In this document: piece after piece, positions 1-10,841 of the stretch
How positions within the stretch are numbered: position 1 is the stretch's first letter
Layout of the letters: the number at the start of each line of letters is the position of its first letter
Assembly (NCBI GenBank): GCA_007258455.2
Contig: VDFB02275516.1
Coordinates: 1-64,000 of the forward strand
Direction of reading: 5' to 3'
DNA length: 64,000 bases
From: Sequoia sempervirens
Taxonomy: Eukaryota; Streptophyta; Pinopsida; Cupressales; Cupressaceae
Notes under the pieces: model-generated
Seen by the model: only the letters and a program-made list of their open reading frames with translations
What the model was told of the DNA's origin: nothing
Database searches by the model: none
Translations under genes and position numbers: made by a program

Positions 1-17
1 ATATATATATATATATT
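1..17. repeat. AT dinucleotide microsatellite (cut by window start)
   Basis: The window opens with alternating A and T. The left limit is not visible. Confidence 0.8.
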
Positions 18-1289
18 AGTGGTTGGGACATAAGTTGCATTTTGTTAGTTATTTAATCTTATGGTCACGATAAATTGATTAATCAAGGGAGTAATGTGTA
101 GAAGGGAAATAGTATATTGATCCTTTGGGAGTTTGGTTTATGGTTGTAGTCTTATAATTGGTGGTTGTAATAACTCTTTCATTGAGGAATTGTGTATGCT
201 AGAATTAATCGTTATTTTAGTCATGGTTAAATATTGATGTAAACTTTATTTTGTCTTCATTCTGGTAGTTTTATAAACTTGCATAAACGTTGAAATAAAT
301 TGTTCTTGAATTGAGACTTCTTTTCTAATTAAATTCTCTTGGATTGTTGATTAGGGGATAACTTTATGATGATCCGAGTTTCTAATAAATGTTGTCTTAT
401 ATGGATACTTATTTAGAACCTTGAGATTGTAATTGTTTTGAGTAGGTTGGTTTCTTTTAATTGAGAATGTGATTAGATAGTTGTTATCATTATCCTGTTG
501 TTAGTTATATGAATGTAATTTTTGTGCCACTATAAGGGGTTCTTGTGAAGAGAAAATTGAGGTCTCTCGTGGTACATCTAGTTGGTGGCTTTTGGACGTT
601 GAGTGATTTTGTTGATGTGTGGATTGCATTTTTATTTTGGTGGGGGTTGACGAAGCTTTCTTTGTGTGGTCTTATGGATTCTTTCGATGTGACTTTTCGT
701 GAGTGATTTTGAGTTGGGAATGTTCTCTCAATTAATGTATGTTGCTATTCGTTGGGAACCAGTATGTGTTCTTTTGTTCTTTACTTAAGTGGCAAATTGG
801 TTAATGTTAACTTTGTCATGATTGATGGTTCTACTTGATGAGTCAAATTGAAAAGTTCTTTGAATTATGGGTATTCCGAGAGGAGAAAATAGAGGTTTCC
901 CTTGGATTCTCGATTTAGTTCGTATCGAAGTTGTTGGTGTTGTTGATCTTATTTTGATGTATTCTCTCATTATATTTGAATTGAAATTAGTTCTTCAAGG
1001 TTTTGCTTTTATTGTTGTCAGATTTTCATGGGGAAACCCTAGTGTAACTTTATGAGAATCTTCCAGAGGTTTATTTTACTATTGGTTAATGTTCCTCCTT
1101 TTATGTGCCCTTGTTGTGGCAAGTGTTTTGGTTTCATGTTTTTGAAAGGGTTGTACATGAATCGTTGAGATTTTGATTATGTATTTATGGCAAGATGGGT
1201 AATGCCTTGCATGCTTCTCTGTTGTGATCTAATGTACTTGTTATGTTGTACAACCCTTGGATTTGGTTTTTATGTTTTGAGTGTCTAGA
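18..1289. other. No gene seen; probable retroelement-derived DNA
   Basis: The longest open frames are about 60 residues on both strands and look like chance. The stretch probably belongs to the LTR-like unit whose better conserved part follows. Its reverse complement has weak similarity in wording to the DNA around 35570-35720, which continues the related LTR on the right of the insertion stack. Confidence 0.4.
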
Positions 1290-1760
1290 GTGGGAGTGGC
1301 TCTAAGTGGGTGGTCGGCGCACAAAGGGGCGCCAGGATAGCCCTCGTTAGAGTGAAATTAAAAAGTGATAATTTAAATAATTAATTAGGGGGTGGGTAGA
1401 ATCACATTAAAAAGATAATTGATGCCTCATCCGCCTTTGAGTGCTACCACAGACTAAAGGGGATTGAGAAGGCCGTGGTTGGCAAGATCGTTGCCTTGTC
1501 TTCATGAAAGGTTAACGGTTCCGCATGAGCAACCCTATGGAGCGGTACCTTGAGATAGGAAGCCTGGATAACCATAGATGGAGGCGGCTCCTAGTGCTCG
1601 AGTTGCCTGGATAATTCGTCAATAGACGGAGGCGGCACCTTGCGTTAGTGGTAGCCTGGATAATCCATGTTAAGCCATGCGATGACACTCTCCTCTAACA
1701 CTCCTTCTTATGTTGTTACTTTGGAAATCCTCTGGAAGTGGTTCTTTGTTTTGAATTGAT
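1290..1760 (-). repeat. LTR-like segment, inverted relative of 20636-21752
   Basis: Read on the minus strand, this stretch resembles the plus-strand LTR-like sequence beginning TGTAACGCCCC at 20636. Shared landmarks are the AATTAATTA block next to GGGGGTTGGGTAG (1380-1400 versus 21670-21685), a GCCTCA landmark, and TCCTCTGGAAGTGGTTCTTTG-like text near 1728-1750, which corresponds to the start of the copy at 20636. Divergence is high. It is richer in CpG than most of the window. Confidence 0.45.
1561..1680. repeat. Degenerate tandem repeat with AGCCTGGATAA core
   Basis: The core GCCTGGATAA appears at about 1562, 1614 and 1653. The first two are each followed by GATGGAGGCGGC or GACGGAGGCGGC. 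The period is about 40-50 bp, and the array lies inside the LTR-like segment. Confidence 0.6.
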
Positions 1761-2741
1761 GAAACATAGTTGTTTGAAATGATTTATGGTTTTACCCTAT
1801 TTGATCTTTGGTCTATTCTTGGGTCCTGTATAAATCTTGTGAATGTTTGGGTTTTGACCTTGTACTCTTATGGTACTGTGATATGATGTAATTGTATTGT
1901 ATCAATGTCATTCATAATTGTGATATGTTTATTAATTCAGCTTGATTTGGAAGTGTTTTATGATCTTCCTTTGGTTCCTTGTTTACTGGCTATTGCCTTG
2001 AATTATGTGATGAGATTTATGACTCTTGGATGTGGTTGATTATGTCATTCCTGAGTGTTATGATACTTTTGTATGGAGTCTTGTGGTTCTTTGTTGGATG
2101 TTCTTGGTTGAGGTCTCTTTCTTGTTAGCTCCTAGCACGGGGGGTGGGTCTTCGGACTCACATGGTCGGGTGGAACGTGCTAAGCACCCCATTGGGTTCC
2201 CAGTCGAGGATCGAGAGGTGCGGATTGGTGCTGTTGCAGTGACTCCAGAGTTGTATCTGTCTTGGAGCTAGTTTTGATACTTTGTATTCATCTTATTCAT
2301 TTGTATCATGGTATCTGTGATGGTTTCACTTATATTTGGAACACTCTTGTATCCTTGTACTTCTTAAACATTGTACTATAATGAAATGTTAAACTTGGTG
2401 TGGATATTGACCATGGTAGTTGTTATTCAATGTGTTATGTAATCATGCATATGTTGTATTTATGTGCAGATGGCTTCTTATCAATGAATTTTTCATGTAT
2501 GTGTTATATTTGTTATTGTTAATGATTATATCTTTGGATTTTATTCTTTATTGATGTTGTATGGATCTAAGTCGCGTAATGACTCTTCGTGTACCCCAAA
2601 GGATGTATGTGTTAATGAATCTATTTAATTGAAATTCGTGATATGACTTGATGTGTATTACATGTATGTTATGTGTATTTAAAAAAAAAAATTGTGCTGT
2701 AATTATTGTGTTAATGTCCTTTGGGTTCGTGACGGGAGCAG
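1761..2741. other. No gene seen
   Basis: An open frame of 81 codons at 2026-2271 has no recognisable motif and no start context. I see no terminal repeats. The DNA is T-rich and of probable transposon origin. Confidence 0.4.
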
Positions 2742-4500
2742 TGTTGCAATCGATCTTGGTTTTCTAACACAATCCTCAATTTCACCAAATCAGATTCAAA
2801 TACAACTAAACCAACATCAAATTAACTATAATAACCTGATTAGAAACACTGAACCATTCAATTCTTTCATGATTCATTAATCCACTCTTCAATGAAACTT
2901 TCATGGAAAAATAATAACAAATCAAGCATTCTTGCTACCAACCCTTATCCAGACATCCATGACACTGTAAACAACATGTTCTTGACTAAAATAAATCAAA
3001 TACCCACTCAAAAACCACAACTCCATCAGACCTCTTCAATACTTGCAATCAAACACCCCTTTGTATATAGAATTATCTTAGTTCAAATCACCAAAATCAA
3101 CAAATTAGCCAAAAGAATTTCCTCAAACCTTTGAAACACCTTTGATAGTAGTATTTAAGCAGTTCCCAAACATAATCAGCCACTTAATCCACTGTTATAG
3201 CATATTTCCTTACACATTGCATTCAACCATAGATTTGCTTGTAACATAGCAACATGCCTAAATCGGTTATTCCATTCAAGTCACAAGGAGTGCCCAAGAA
3301 AAAAACACTATCTTAGGAACCCATTTTGACATATAATAATATATCTCAATGTACAATATCATTGCGTTGGAAAAAATAACAAAACAATTGATTGTCCCAC
3401 GTTTTAGGCAACCAAATAGGCCAAAATATCAAAGAAACCACCATAGAATCAATTCAAAACTATCCAATAACCGAAAATAGTCTTTAGTTAGATCAAAAAG
3501 CCTTCAATTTAACAACTTTTGGGGATAGATAGGTTCTATATTGCTTTAAATAAGAAAACCCTCATTGTATGCCTTTGAAGACCTAAAAGCATAGGGATTT
3601 ATTAAATACCCACTGTCCAAGCCTCTTTCTGACTTGCCACTACTCCTTACATGTTTGTTTATGTCTGCACATACAAATTACACTGTTCACCAACCTTTCC
3701 AAATTTCTTTTCTTCATTTCATCACTTGTAGGCACCACTTTTGCTTGAAAGACAATTTCTATGAGGGCTGCAAACTTGGCTATGTAGTTTTCACTTCCTA
3801 AAGTTCAACACATGTACACACACAACAAAAAAAATCTAAACACACTTCCTAATATCCCATTCCACTGATCTATTACACCTACATCAATGGAATGGTAGGT
3901 TAGATCCTTAAAGGACTCTAAAACCCTTATTGAGGGTTTCTAATAGATTTCTTTATTTGGTATCCAAAAAAAATTAAAACTCAATGCAATCCCTTCAAAT
4001 TGAGTTTGTGTAAATGAAAAAATACTATCCTATTTGATAAAATGTAAATCAAGGCCTTGTATTGTTGTGTAGGCCATACAAGATCGAAAAACAAGATAGA
4101 TAAGTACAAAAAGTTACAGAACAGTGAAGTTTTATTTCAAAATTAGTTTCCAAAATTACAGGGTACTTCACTTGCTCACCCCCATAATGCTTTTATAGAT
4201 GTTTCCCAATCCATAAATTTCTTTACAACTTCTTCTACCGACCTATCTCTTAATTTTCCCCTCAAAGACTTCATCTTCTAATTTTTTGCTTTTTTGCATC
4301 TTTAACATTATTGGCAACTTTTAGCATTTTTGCAAATTCTATTTTTTTCATCTTTTTTACCTTCTAGAAACCACTAAATGACTGAAATACATAGGAATTG
4401 ACCTTTACATGACCTTTTCACAAAGTTTTACAATTGAAAATTGCAATTTTTTTATTTTTTCCTTTTGAAGGCATTCTATGAACACAGTGCTCCTGCACCA
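2742..4500 (-). repeat. LTR-like remnant of the TGATGTA...CACCA family
   Basis: The right end, GTGCTCCTGCACCA at 4487-4500, matches the ends of the better defined LTRs at 22732, 39684 and 43355. The left part (CTTGGTTTTCTAACACAATCC near 2754) aligns loosely with the AAGGTGGTTGAAACTCACAACC start of those LTRs. Neither a primer-binding site nor a target duplication was found, so it may be a solo LTR. Confidence 0.4.
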
Positions 4501-5122
4501 CATTCTAGGTTAAAGTTATTCCCTCTTGAAAAAATACCTATTTTTTCTAGTGGAGGTAGTTGGTAGGTGACCCATACGTGGCACCTAGGTGGAACTTTGC
4601 TAGTGGTGACAACAAACTGTGGTGGAAAAGTCCAAATATTATAAATTTTAGTTTAAATGTCTTTTACCTCTATAGAGTGGGGGTTGGTTCTAGGGACCTA
4701 CTTTACCAGGAGCTAAGACCAAGGGCCTAAGTTACTGCCAGCCTAGTAGTTGTGGATGATAGGTGACAATATTCCAGGTACAGTAAGTTGACATCTAAAC
4801 CAACAAACATTACCTCTCCCCCATTAAATTTTTTATTTAAAATTTAATAAAAAAATTCAATAATTTTTTTAATTTTGCAATTATTTTTACTTTTAATTTT
4901 ATTTTCTATAAAAATTGGTGATTTAACAATTGTAAATGATTGAGGGGTAAATTGAATTTTTTTGACATTTTTCATAATGGCCAAAATAGGGAAAATTTTA
5001 TATAAATTTTTGTTTCTCAATTATCTTACATCCAACAATGAGGTCCATTTTGTCTTAGGAGGCCATTTGTGAAACTTCCCATAAAAAACCCTCATATGAA
5101 AGCACAATCTAGGAAACCCTTT
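4501..5122. other. AT-rich stretch without a gene
   Basis: It contains long A/T runs around 4820-4960. No repeat end, RNA gene or coding signal was recognised. Confidence 0.4.
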
Positions 5123-6290
5123 TGACCCTAAAATTTTGAGAAAGTAGGTTGTTCCACCTTTTAGGAGATAGAACACAAGGGTAGGGTTGTAGAGCATTTC
5201 CACCTATTTCCTTCAAATTTCATTCAAGGAAACCTTAGAGATCTCAATCTAGATATGGAATGAGGGAAAGAGATCTGTAATAAGGTGTCCTAGGGTGTGA
5301 TTAAATATTAAAGCGGGTTCACCACCAAGCAATGGCTTGGAAAGAAAAGGAAAGTAAATGATATGCAAACATAAATATATGACCTAGAAAATGAATCAAA
5401 ACAATAACAACAAACTGGAGCTAAATAGAGGTGCACCTGGAAACTGAAGAGGCCTGAATTAAGGTATGAAATCCTAAAAATGTTGACTTTTATGCTCACT
5501 AGGACTCATATGCTAGTAGGGGAAATTTAGTCCCAAGTTAGGGTTTTGGGATGGAACCAAAATATGGAATTGCTAAACTAGGATCTACAGAAAATGCCTG
5601 AAAATAGTTATACTGGGATTCATACACCACAAGTGGTGATTTAGTCCCAATATTAGGGTTGATCTAAAACTCCGATGTGTTTTAGTAATTTCTTGTAGCT
5701 TCTTTCCTATGAAATATTTGGTTATAAAACACTAAATTGGAACTTGTAGGTGACTAAATGTGATCTTGCAAAGTAGATGACAACTTGACAACTTTCTCCA
5801 AAATTTCTCTTTAATGGATCTTCAACCAAGATCTACAAATCATACATAAAAGAGAAGGAAATTTTTTGTTTTGTTAGTAGATAGGGGGTTTTCTTATTCA
5901 AACCCCATTTTGGTAATCAAACCTTGAAATGAATAGAAATAGAATGAAGGAAGGATGAGTGAACAATTATGCAATGTTACAACTCACCAAACCCTTGAAC
6001 AAAATATTGCAATCTTGTGTGTAATGGCTAACATGAATTTGGAACTTGACTCTTATTTTTATGTTATGGATCTTGACTCGAATGCTTGCTTGAATCATAC
6101 AAACCTATATCATAAATGTTATCTCAAAAACACACATTATGCATGATGAATTTTACATGATGCTTGAATCTTGAATATAGCTCCAAAACACTTTATAATG
6201 ACTCTTGAATTCTCTCGAATTCTTTATAATTCTCTCACTTGAATGCTCATAAGATCACTTAAATTGCTAGCTTGTTAGGAGAAATTATGT
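5123..6290 (-). repeat. 3' LTR remnant of the 5123-12435 element
   Basis: It is collinear with 10842-12010: the same text is seen around GTTGTTCCACCTTTTAGGAG, GGTGTCCTAGGGTGTGATT and CTAGCTTGTTAGGAG. Similarity stops abruptly at 6290, where internal 3' noncoding sequence begins, so the first roughly 420 bp of the LTR (U3 side) and the polypurine tract are deleted. Two hairpin-type inverted repeats lie at 5502-5534 and 5615-5648. Confidence 0.75.
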
Positions 6291-7462
6291 GCTCACATGA
6301 AAAGGAAACTGGCTATGGGAAAGTCACCCCTAAGTTTGGATCCCATATGGTAACCATACCAAAGCTATACCTCTTGATAAATTTGATAAGGCACCACAAA
6401 AAAATAAACTTTGAGATCCATGAGGCAAGCAAAGATTCATATGCTTGATAACCATGAACAAACAATATGGCTCCATAGGAAAGCAAAGCGTGTTATGCAA
6501 AGCAACCATATAACAAAAAATGAAAAATTAGTGTAGGGTATGTTCAAAGGAATTTTTCTTAGATCATGTAAGGCATTATCTTAAGGAACATTATGTGTAA
6601 TGTCTCCAAGAGAGGACCAATTGAAGTATAGAATATTTTTAATAGGGGATGCAGTTTGTCACATCAAGCCACTAAGAGGAATATAATATGCTAAGAGAGA
6701 TCACACTCTTGAAGGAAATCACACCCAATGTCACCACAAAGCGAAAGATACATCACATGAAGTAAGAAGAATACACAATGAAACATGAGTTGTAATAATG
6801 CAAAAGAATAATGCCAATGTATGGCCCCACTTTAAAAAAATTGCTAAACACCATGCTATGAGCAATTAATTTAAAGTAGCAAATGATAAATTCTAACAAT
6901 AAAGAGGACATGAGAGCTCATTTGGAAAGCCCTATGTCAAGAGATATGTTTCCAAATAAAGCTATGTCATGAAAAAGGGTTTCCCCCAAAATGAAATCCT
7001 AAAATCACATAAGGGATCCATGGATTCAGGGTTCAGATGTCTTTGCTACAATATTTTTAGAGAGCTCAAAACTATCATCATTCCCCAAATACTCATAGAA
7101 CAAGAAGAATGACACATAAAGAGTGAAAACAAAGAAAAATATTTTGGTTCAACATGGAAGAGACCTAAATGTCTTGATGCCTTGCGTCATCCCCAAAAGG
7201 AAAACACAAAACTAAGAAAAGATAAAGGAAAATATTTTGGGTCAACATGGAAGAGACCTAAATGTCTCAACACCTTGCATCATTCCAAAAAGGAAAACAC
7301 AAGACAAAGGAAAAGATAAAGATTTACGACATAGAGAAGAATGTAGGTACAAATAGAGGAATTCCACAAAGAGAGATACATCAAATAGAATAGTACACAG
7401 GATCACACTATGCATATGCAATCACACACATAACATGAAAAATAAAATATTTAAAAAGACTA
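6291..7462 (-). other. 3' noncoding region of the 5123-12435 element
   Basis: No open frame of note is present. Segments recur in inverted orientation at 58980-59900 and in direct orientation at 24860-25500 (for example TTTTTCTTAGATCATG and ATGTCTCCAAGAGAGGA). This marks it as the shared 3' region between coding part and LTR. Confidence 0.6.
7134..7320 (-). repeat. Tandem duplication of a 94-bp unit in the 3' noncoding region
   Basis: Two adjacent copies start at about 7134 and 7228. Both carry TCAACATGGAAGAGACCTAA and AAAAGGAAAACACAA. The equivalent duplication is present on the opposite strand at 58638-58815 in another element of the family. Confidence 0.75.
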
Positions 7463-8255
7463 GAGTATGTGTAGGATCATGATGGGCCAAAAAGTGGCGA
7501 TATGATGGGTATGTGTAGGGTATGTGGCTGACAACTTTTTTTTACCCAAAATTGATGAAACAAAAAGTGTTTTTAAAGGAGATTCTCGACTTTCCACCAA
7601 TATAAATTATACTTTATTTTGAATTTAATAAATAATTATTATTCATTTTCTATTTAAAGTATGACTAATGCCCTAATTGATAGGTTGATTGAAAAACATC
7701 TATAGCTTTCAAATTATATCACATTTATTGAATCCAAAACATGCATCACATTCTATGCTTCACATATTGTAGTATTAAAAAGAATCAATTTCATGAAGTT
7801 TTGACCAAGTTAAGGTGCTTAGACATACAAGTTTTTATATTTTTTAAAATTTGTAATAAAAAATTATAATTAATTATTTACTTGGAAAAAAATTACAAAA
7901 AAATATGGATCACATCGGGACATGATTCCTATACTTATATCTAAAATATTATAAAATAATATTATCATTTTATTGTGGTTAGGGTGGTCGGACAAACACC
8001 TACTTCTTATTTTTCCCCTAAAATTTAAGTACTTCTACATTGAAATTTCAAATTTTCACCAAATAGATTTAAAGAAAAAAAAACCTAGTAGTTCATAAAC
8101 TACATTCAATTTGCTATATATTCTATTCTTACATGTATTTTTGAAATAATATAGATAACTTATTCAAATTTTTATGTGAAGTTGTCTAACTCTGATTTTT
8201 ATGAATTTTCACCAATTAAGGGCATGTTTTTTCCATGATGATCCTGCACATACCC
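7463..8255. mobile_element. MITE copy A (4-bp-TSD family)
   Basis: The element is 793 bp with inverted ends GAGTATGTGTAGGATCATG and ATGATCCTGCACATACCC. It is flanked by the direct repeat ACTA at 7459-7462 and 8256-8259. The left end contains two further GGTATGTG units within 60 bp, separated from the terminus by GGCCAAAAAGTGGC. No transposase frame is present, so it is non-autonomous. Confidence 0.9.
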
Positions 8256-8539
8256 ACTAGTAAGGCACATGCGAGTCAACCTATTAGTAGGTCATCCACA
8301 TCCCAATCTTGTTTAGTATATATAGTAGGTGGGAAGCTAGCCAAAGGGACAACATTAAGTATGGTACTAGGACAAGGCTATCTATTTTTTCCCTCCACTA
8401 TGTGCAAGACAAGAATGAGCCAATGTAGATGATGAGAAGGAGCTCCTTTCATTTTTAAATGATTTGAAATAAATTTAAAGCATGTAATAGTGAGAATATT
8501 ATGATCCTACAACTATTACATGGCAAGGAGCGGGAGGGT

Positions 8540-9006
8540 ATGCTTTAAGGGATTATTTCTATGATATCAAACTTCTTAAATATTTGTTCTAAAGCACAAC
8601 AGTCATCAATACTATGTCCAAGAACTCTATGGTATTGACAATGTGGAATATTTGCATATTTAGGATATAGTTTTGGCTTTTCTCTCATGGGTGGTAATGT
8701 TATAGGTCCTTAGTTTAGAAGTATTTGTAAAGTTCTTTTAGTGGCAGATGGTGGACAAGGGAATTTTAATTTCTTTAGTTCATAAGGCCTTCGTTGCTTG
8801 CTAGATTCATCAATTTCTTGAGTTAGATGTTCAAGAGGAGGACCTAAGGAAATCTTACCATCCTTATCATCATTACAAGGAATTGTTTGTTCTTTAAGGA
8901 GGAAACTTATGCCAAGAAGAGGATCTTGATATCCTAACCCTTTGGTATCTTCAGTTGGTATTTGTTCTAAGAGTTGATGAATTTCATGTTCACTTTTGTA
9001 CCACAT
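8540..9006 (-). pseudogene. Decayed retroelement ORF with zinc-knuckle-like motif
   Basis: The minus-strand frame from 9006 runs 98 codons to a TAA near 8710. It then continues in the same frame for about 55 codons, which include CQYHRVLGHSIDDC, a C-x2-H-x4-H-x4-C arrangement. Tat/Ogre-type gypsy gag proteins use this variant in place of the usual CCHC knuckle. The same module, in worse shape, occurs at 25724-26008 in the neighbouring element. The insertion of MITE B at 9101 separates this part from the upstream coding DNA at 9871-10219. The nucleic-acid-binding role is inferred from the motif only. It is not functional. Confidence 0.6.
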
Positions 9007-9100
9007 CCAAGTGTTTACTTAAGATCATGAATCCTTTTACATATGTCTCTTCAAGGTTGATAAGAGTGTTGGCTACTTTTTTAACATAGGATTGTTGAAT

Positions 9101-9870
9101 GGGTATGTGCAGGATCATGATGGGCCAAAAAGTGGCAATATGATGGGTATTGTGGCTGAAAACGTTTTTTTACCCAAAATTGATGAAATGAAAAGGGATT
9201 TGAAAAGAGATTCTCATATTTCCACCAATATAAATTATACATTACTTTGAATTTAATAAGTAATTATTATTCATTTTTTATTCAAATTATGACTAAAGTC
9301 CTGATTGATAGTATGATTGAAAAAAATCTATAGCTTTCAAACTATATCACATTTTTTGAATCCAAAACATGCATCACATTCTATTCTTTGCATACTAATT
9401 TCATGAATTTTTGACCAAGTTAAGGTGGTTAGACATACAAAAAAATTTATATTTTTTAAATGTTGTAATAAAAAAATCATAATTAATTATCTACATAGAA
9501 AAAAATTTCAAAAGAATATGCATCACATTGAGACATGAGTCATCTACTTATATCTAAAATCTTATAAAAAAATATTATCATTTTATTGTGGATAGGGTGG
9601 TCAGACAGACACCTACTTCTTATTTTTTCCCTAAAATTGAAGTACTACTGCATTGAAATTTTAAATTTTCACCAAATAGATTTTTTTTTTTTTTATAAAA
9701 CCTAGTAGTTTAGAAACTACATTCAATTTTCTACAGATTCTATTCTTACATATTTTTGAAATAATATAGATAACTTATTCAAATTTTTATGTCAAGTTGC
9801 CTAACTCTGATTTTTTTTTTTTTTTTGCCACTTAAGGGCTTGTTTTTTCCATGATGATCCTGCACATACC
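9101..9870. mobile_element. MITE copy B (4-bp-TSD family)
   Basis: The element is 770 bp, in the same orientation as copy A. The termini are GGGTATGTGCAGGATCATG and ATGATCCTGCACATACC. The flanking duplication is imperfect: AATG at 9872-9875 against GAATG ending at 9101. It belongs to the subtype with two GGTATGTG units at the left end. It interrupts the coding remnant of the Tat-like element. Confidence 0.85.
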
Positions 9871-10219
9871 TAATGTTTGCTTGATTAGAGGTGATAGGGT
9901 TTCCTATTGTAGTGAACTTAGGTTCATCTTGTGTCTCAATTTTAGGATGCAAAAGACCAAACATCTCAAGAGTTGTTGGTTGTTTCATAAAAGGATAAAA
10001 GGATACATTAGTTTCAAGGTTTTTAAGCCAATCACTTATGAACTTGTTCATGTTGTCATCATCTTCTCCAATGATGTCAACATGATGAGGAGGACATGCA
10101 TTAGGAGTTGATTGAGCATTAATAAGTTTGATTTCATTAGGGTCATTTCCAAAGACACAACTTGACACATCCACTAATGACTTCAAGAACATCCAAATCT
10201 TACTAAAGCACATATTCAT
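9871..10219 (-). pseudogene. N-terminal coding remnant of Tat-like element, unrecognised domain
   Basis: The minus-strand frame begins with ATG at 10219 and stays open up to the MITE B end; the last 30 or so codons of the open frame are MITE sequence. It encodes about 116 residues of acidic and hydrophobic sequence (IIGEDDDNMNKFISDWL) without a family signature I can name. Position between leader and knuckle module suggests a gag-like N-terminal region. It is disrupted by the MITE and is not a functional gene. Confidence 0.45.
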
Positions 10220-10841
10220 GATGAAATGTAATTCAATAACCTAGAATGAAAGGTGTAAATGCAATATTGAAACTAATAAATGTGTGAAATGAACTAAATT
10301 AAGCTAGATGCAATAAAATTAATGAAACATAAACTTTGTAATTTGAAAAAAATATCTAACAATAGTAAATGTTCGGGAACACAAAAATAAGGGTTTTAAT
10401 GCTGAAAAATGTAGTTTAAGATCTAACACAGAACTAAATCTCCCAGAGGGGCATATGAGTCCTAGTTATAGTTTTTCAGGAATTCAAATGTTACTAAATA
10501 GTCCACACAAAATACCCAGAAATCAGGTAAAACAACTTGCACTGGGACTAAATCACCTAGAGAGGCATATGAGTCCTAGATTAGGGTTTTGACACTAATT
10601 TCATAAATTCTAAGTGAATTCTTTCTAGACTAAATGCAATCATAAATTTCAAGTGAATTTCAATGATGCAAGATGCAAAAATGCAACCTATATATGCACT
10701 TTCACTAATGCAATATTTAGAAACCCTAGATGCAAATTAACTAATGCAAGACCTAATGCAAAGTTAATGTAAGCTAGATCTAGGACTATAATGCACATAA
10801 AATTAGAAAATAAGGTGTTATAAAGGCTAGGTTCACCAAAA
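10220..10841 (-). other. Untranslated leader of the 5123-12435 element
   Basis: Read on the minus strand, this leader carries repeated TTGCATTAG-like words and matches the leaders at 29400-29956 and 61447-61680. Two hairpin-type inverted repeats lie at 10433-10462 and 10544-10577. Confidence 0.65.
10830..10838 (-). promoter_or_regulatory. Candidate primer-binding site TGGTGAACC
   Basis: On the minus strand, TGGTGAACC begins three bases inside the 5' LTR end. The same word sits at this position at 54626 and 61450, and a degraded form lies near 29947. The tRNA it would pair with was not identified. Confidence 0.55.

Noticed and set aside
9872..9875. Exact target duplication for MITE B
   Set aside because: AATG/GAATG requires sacrificing one terminal base, so it is recorded as imperfect.
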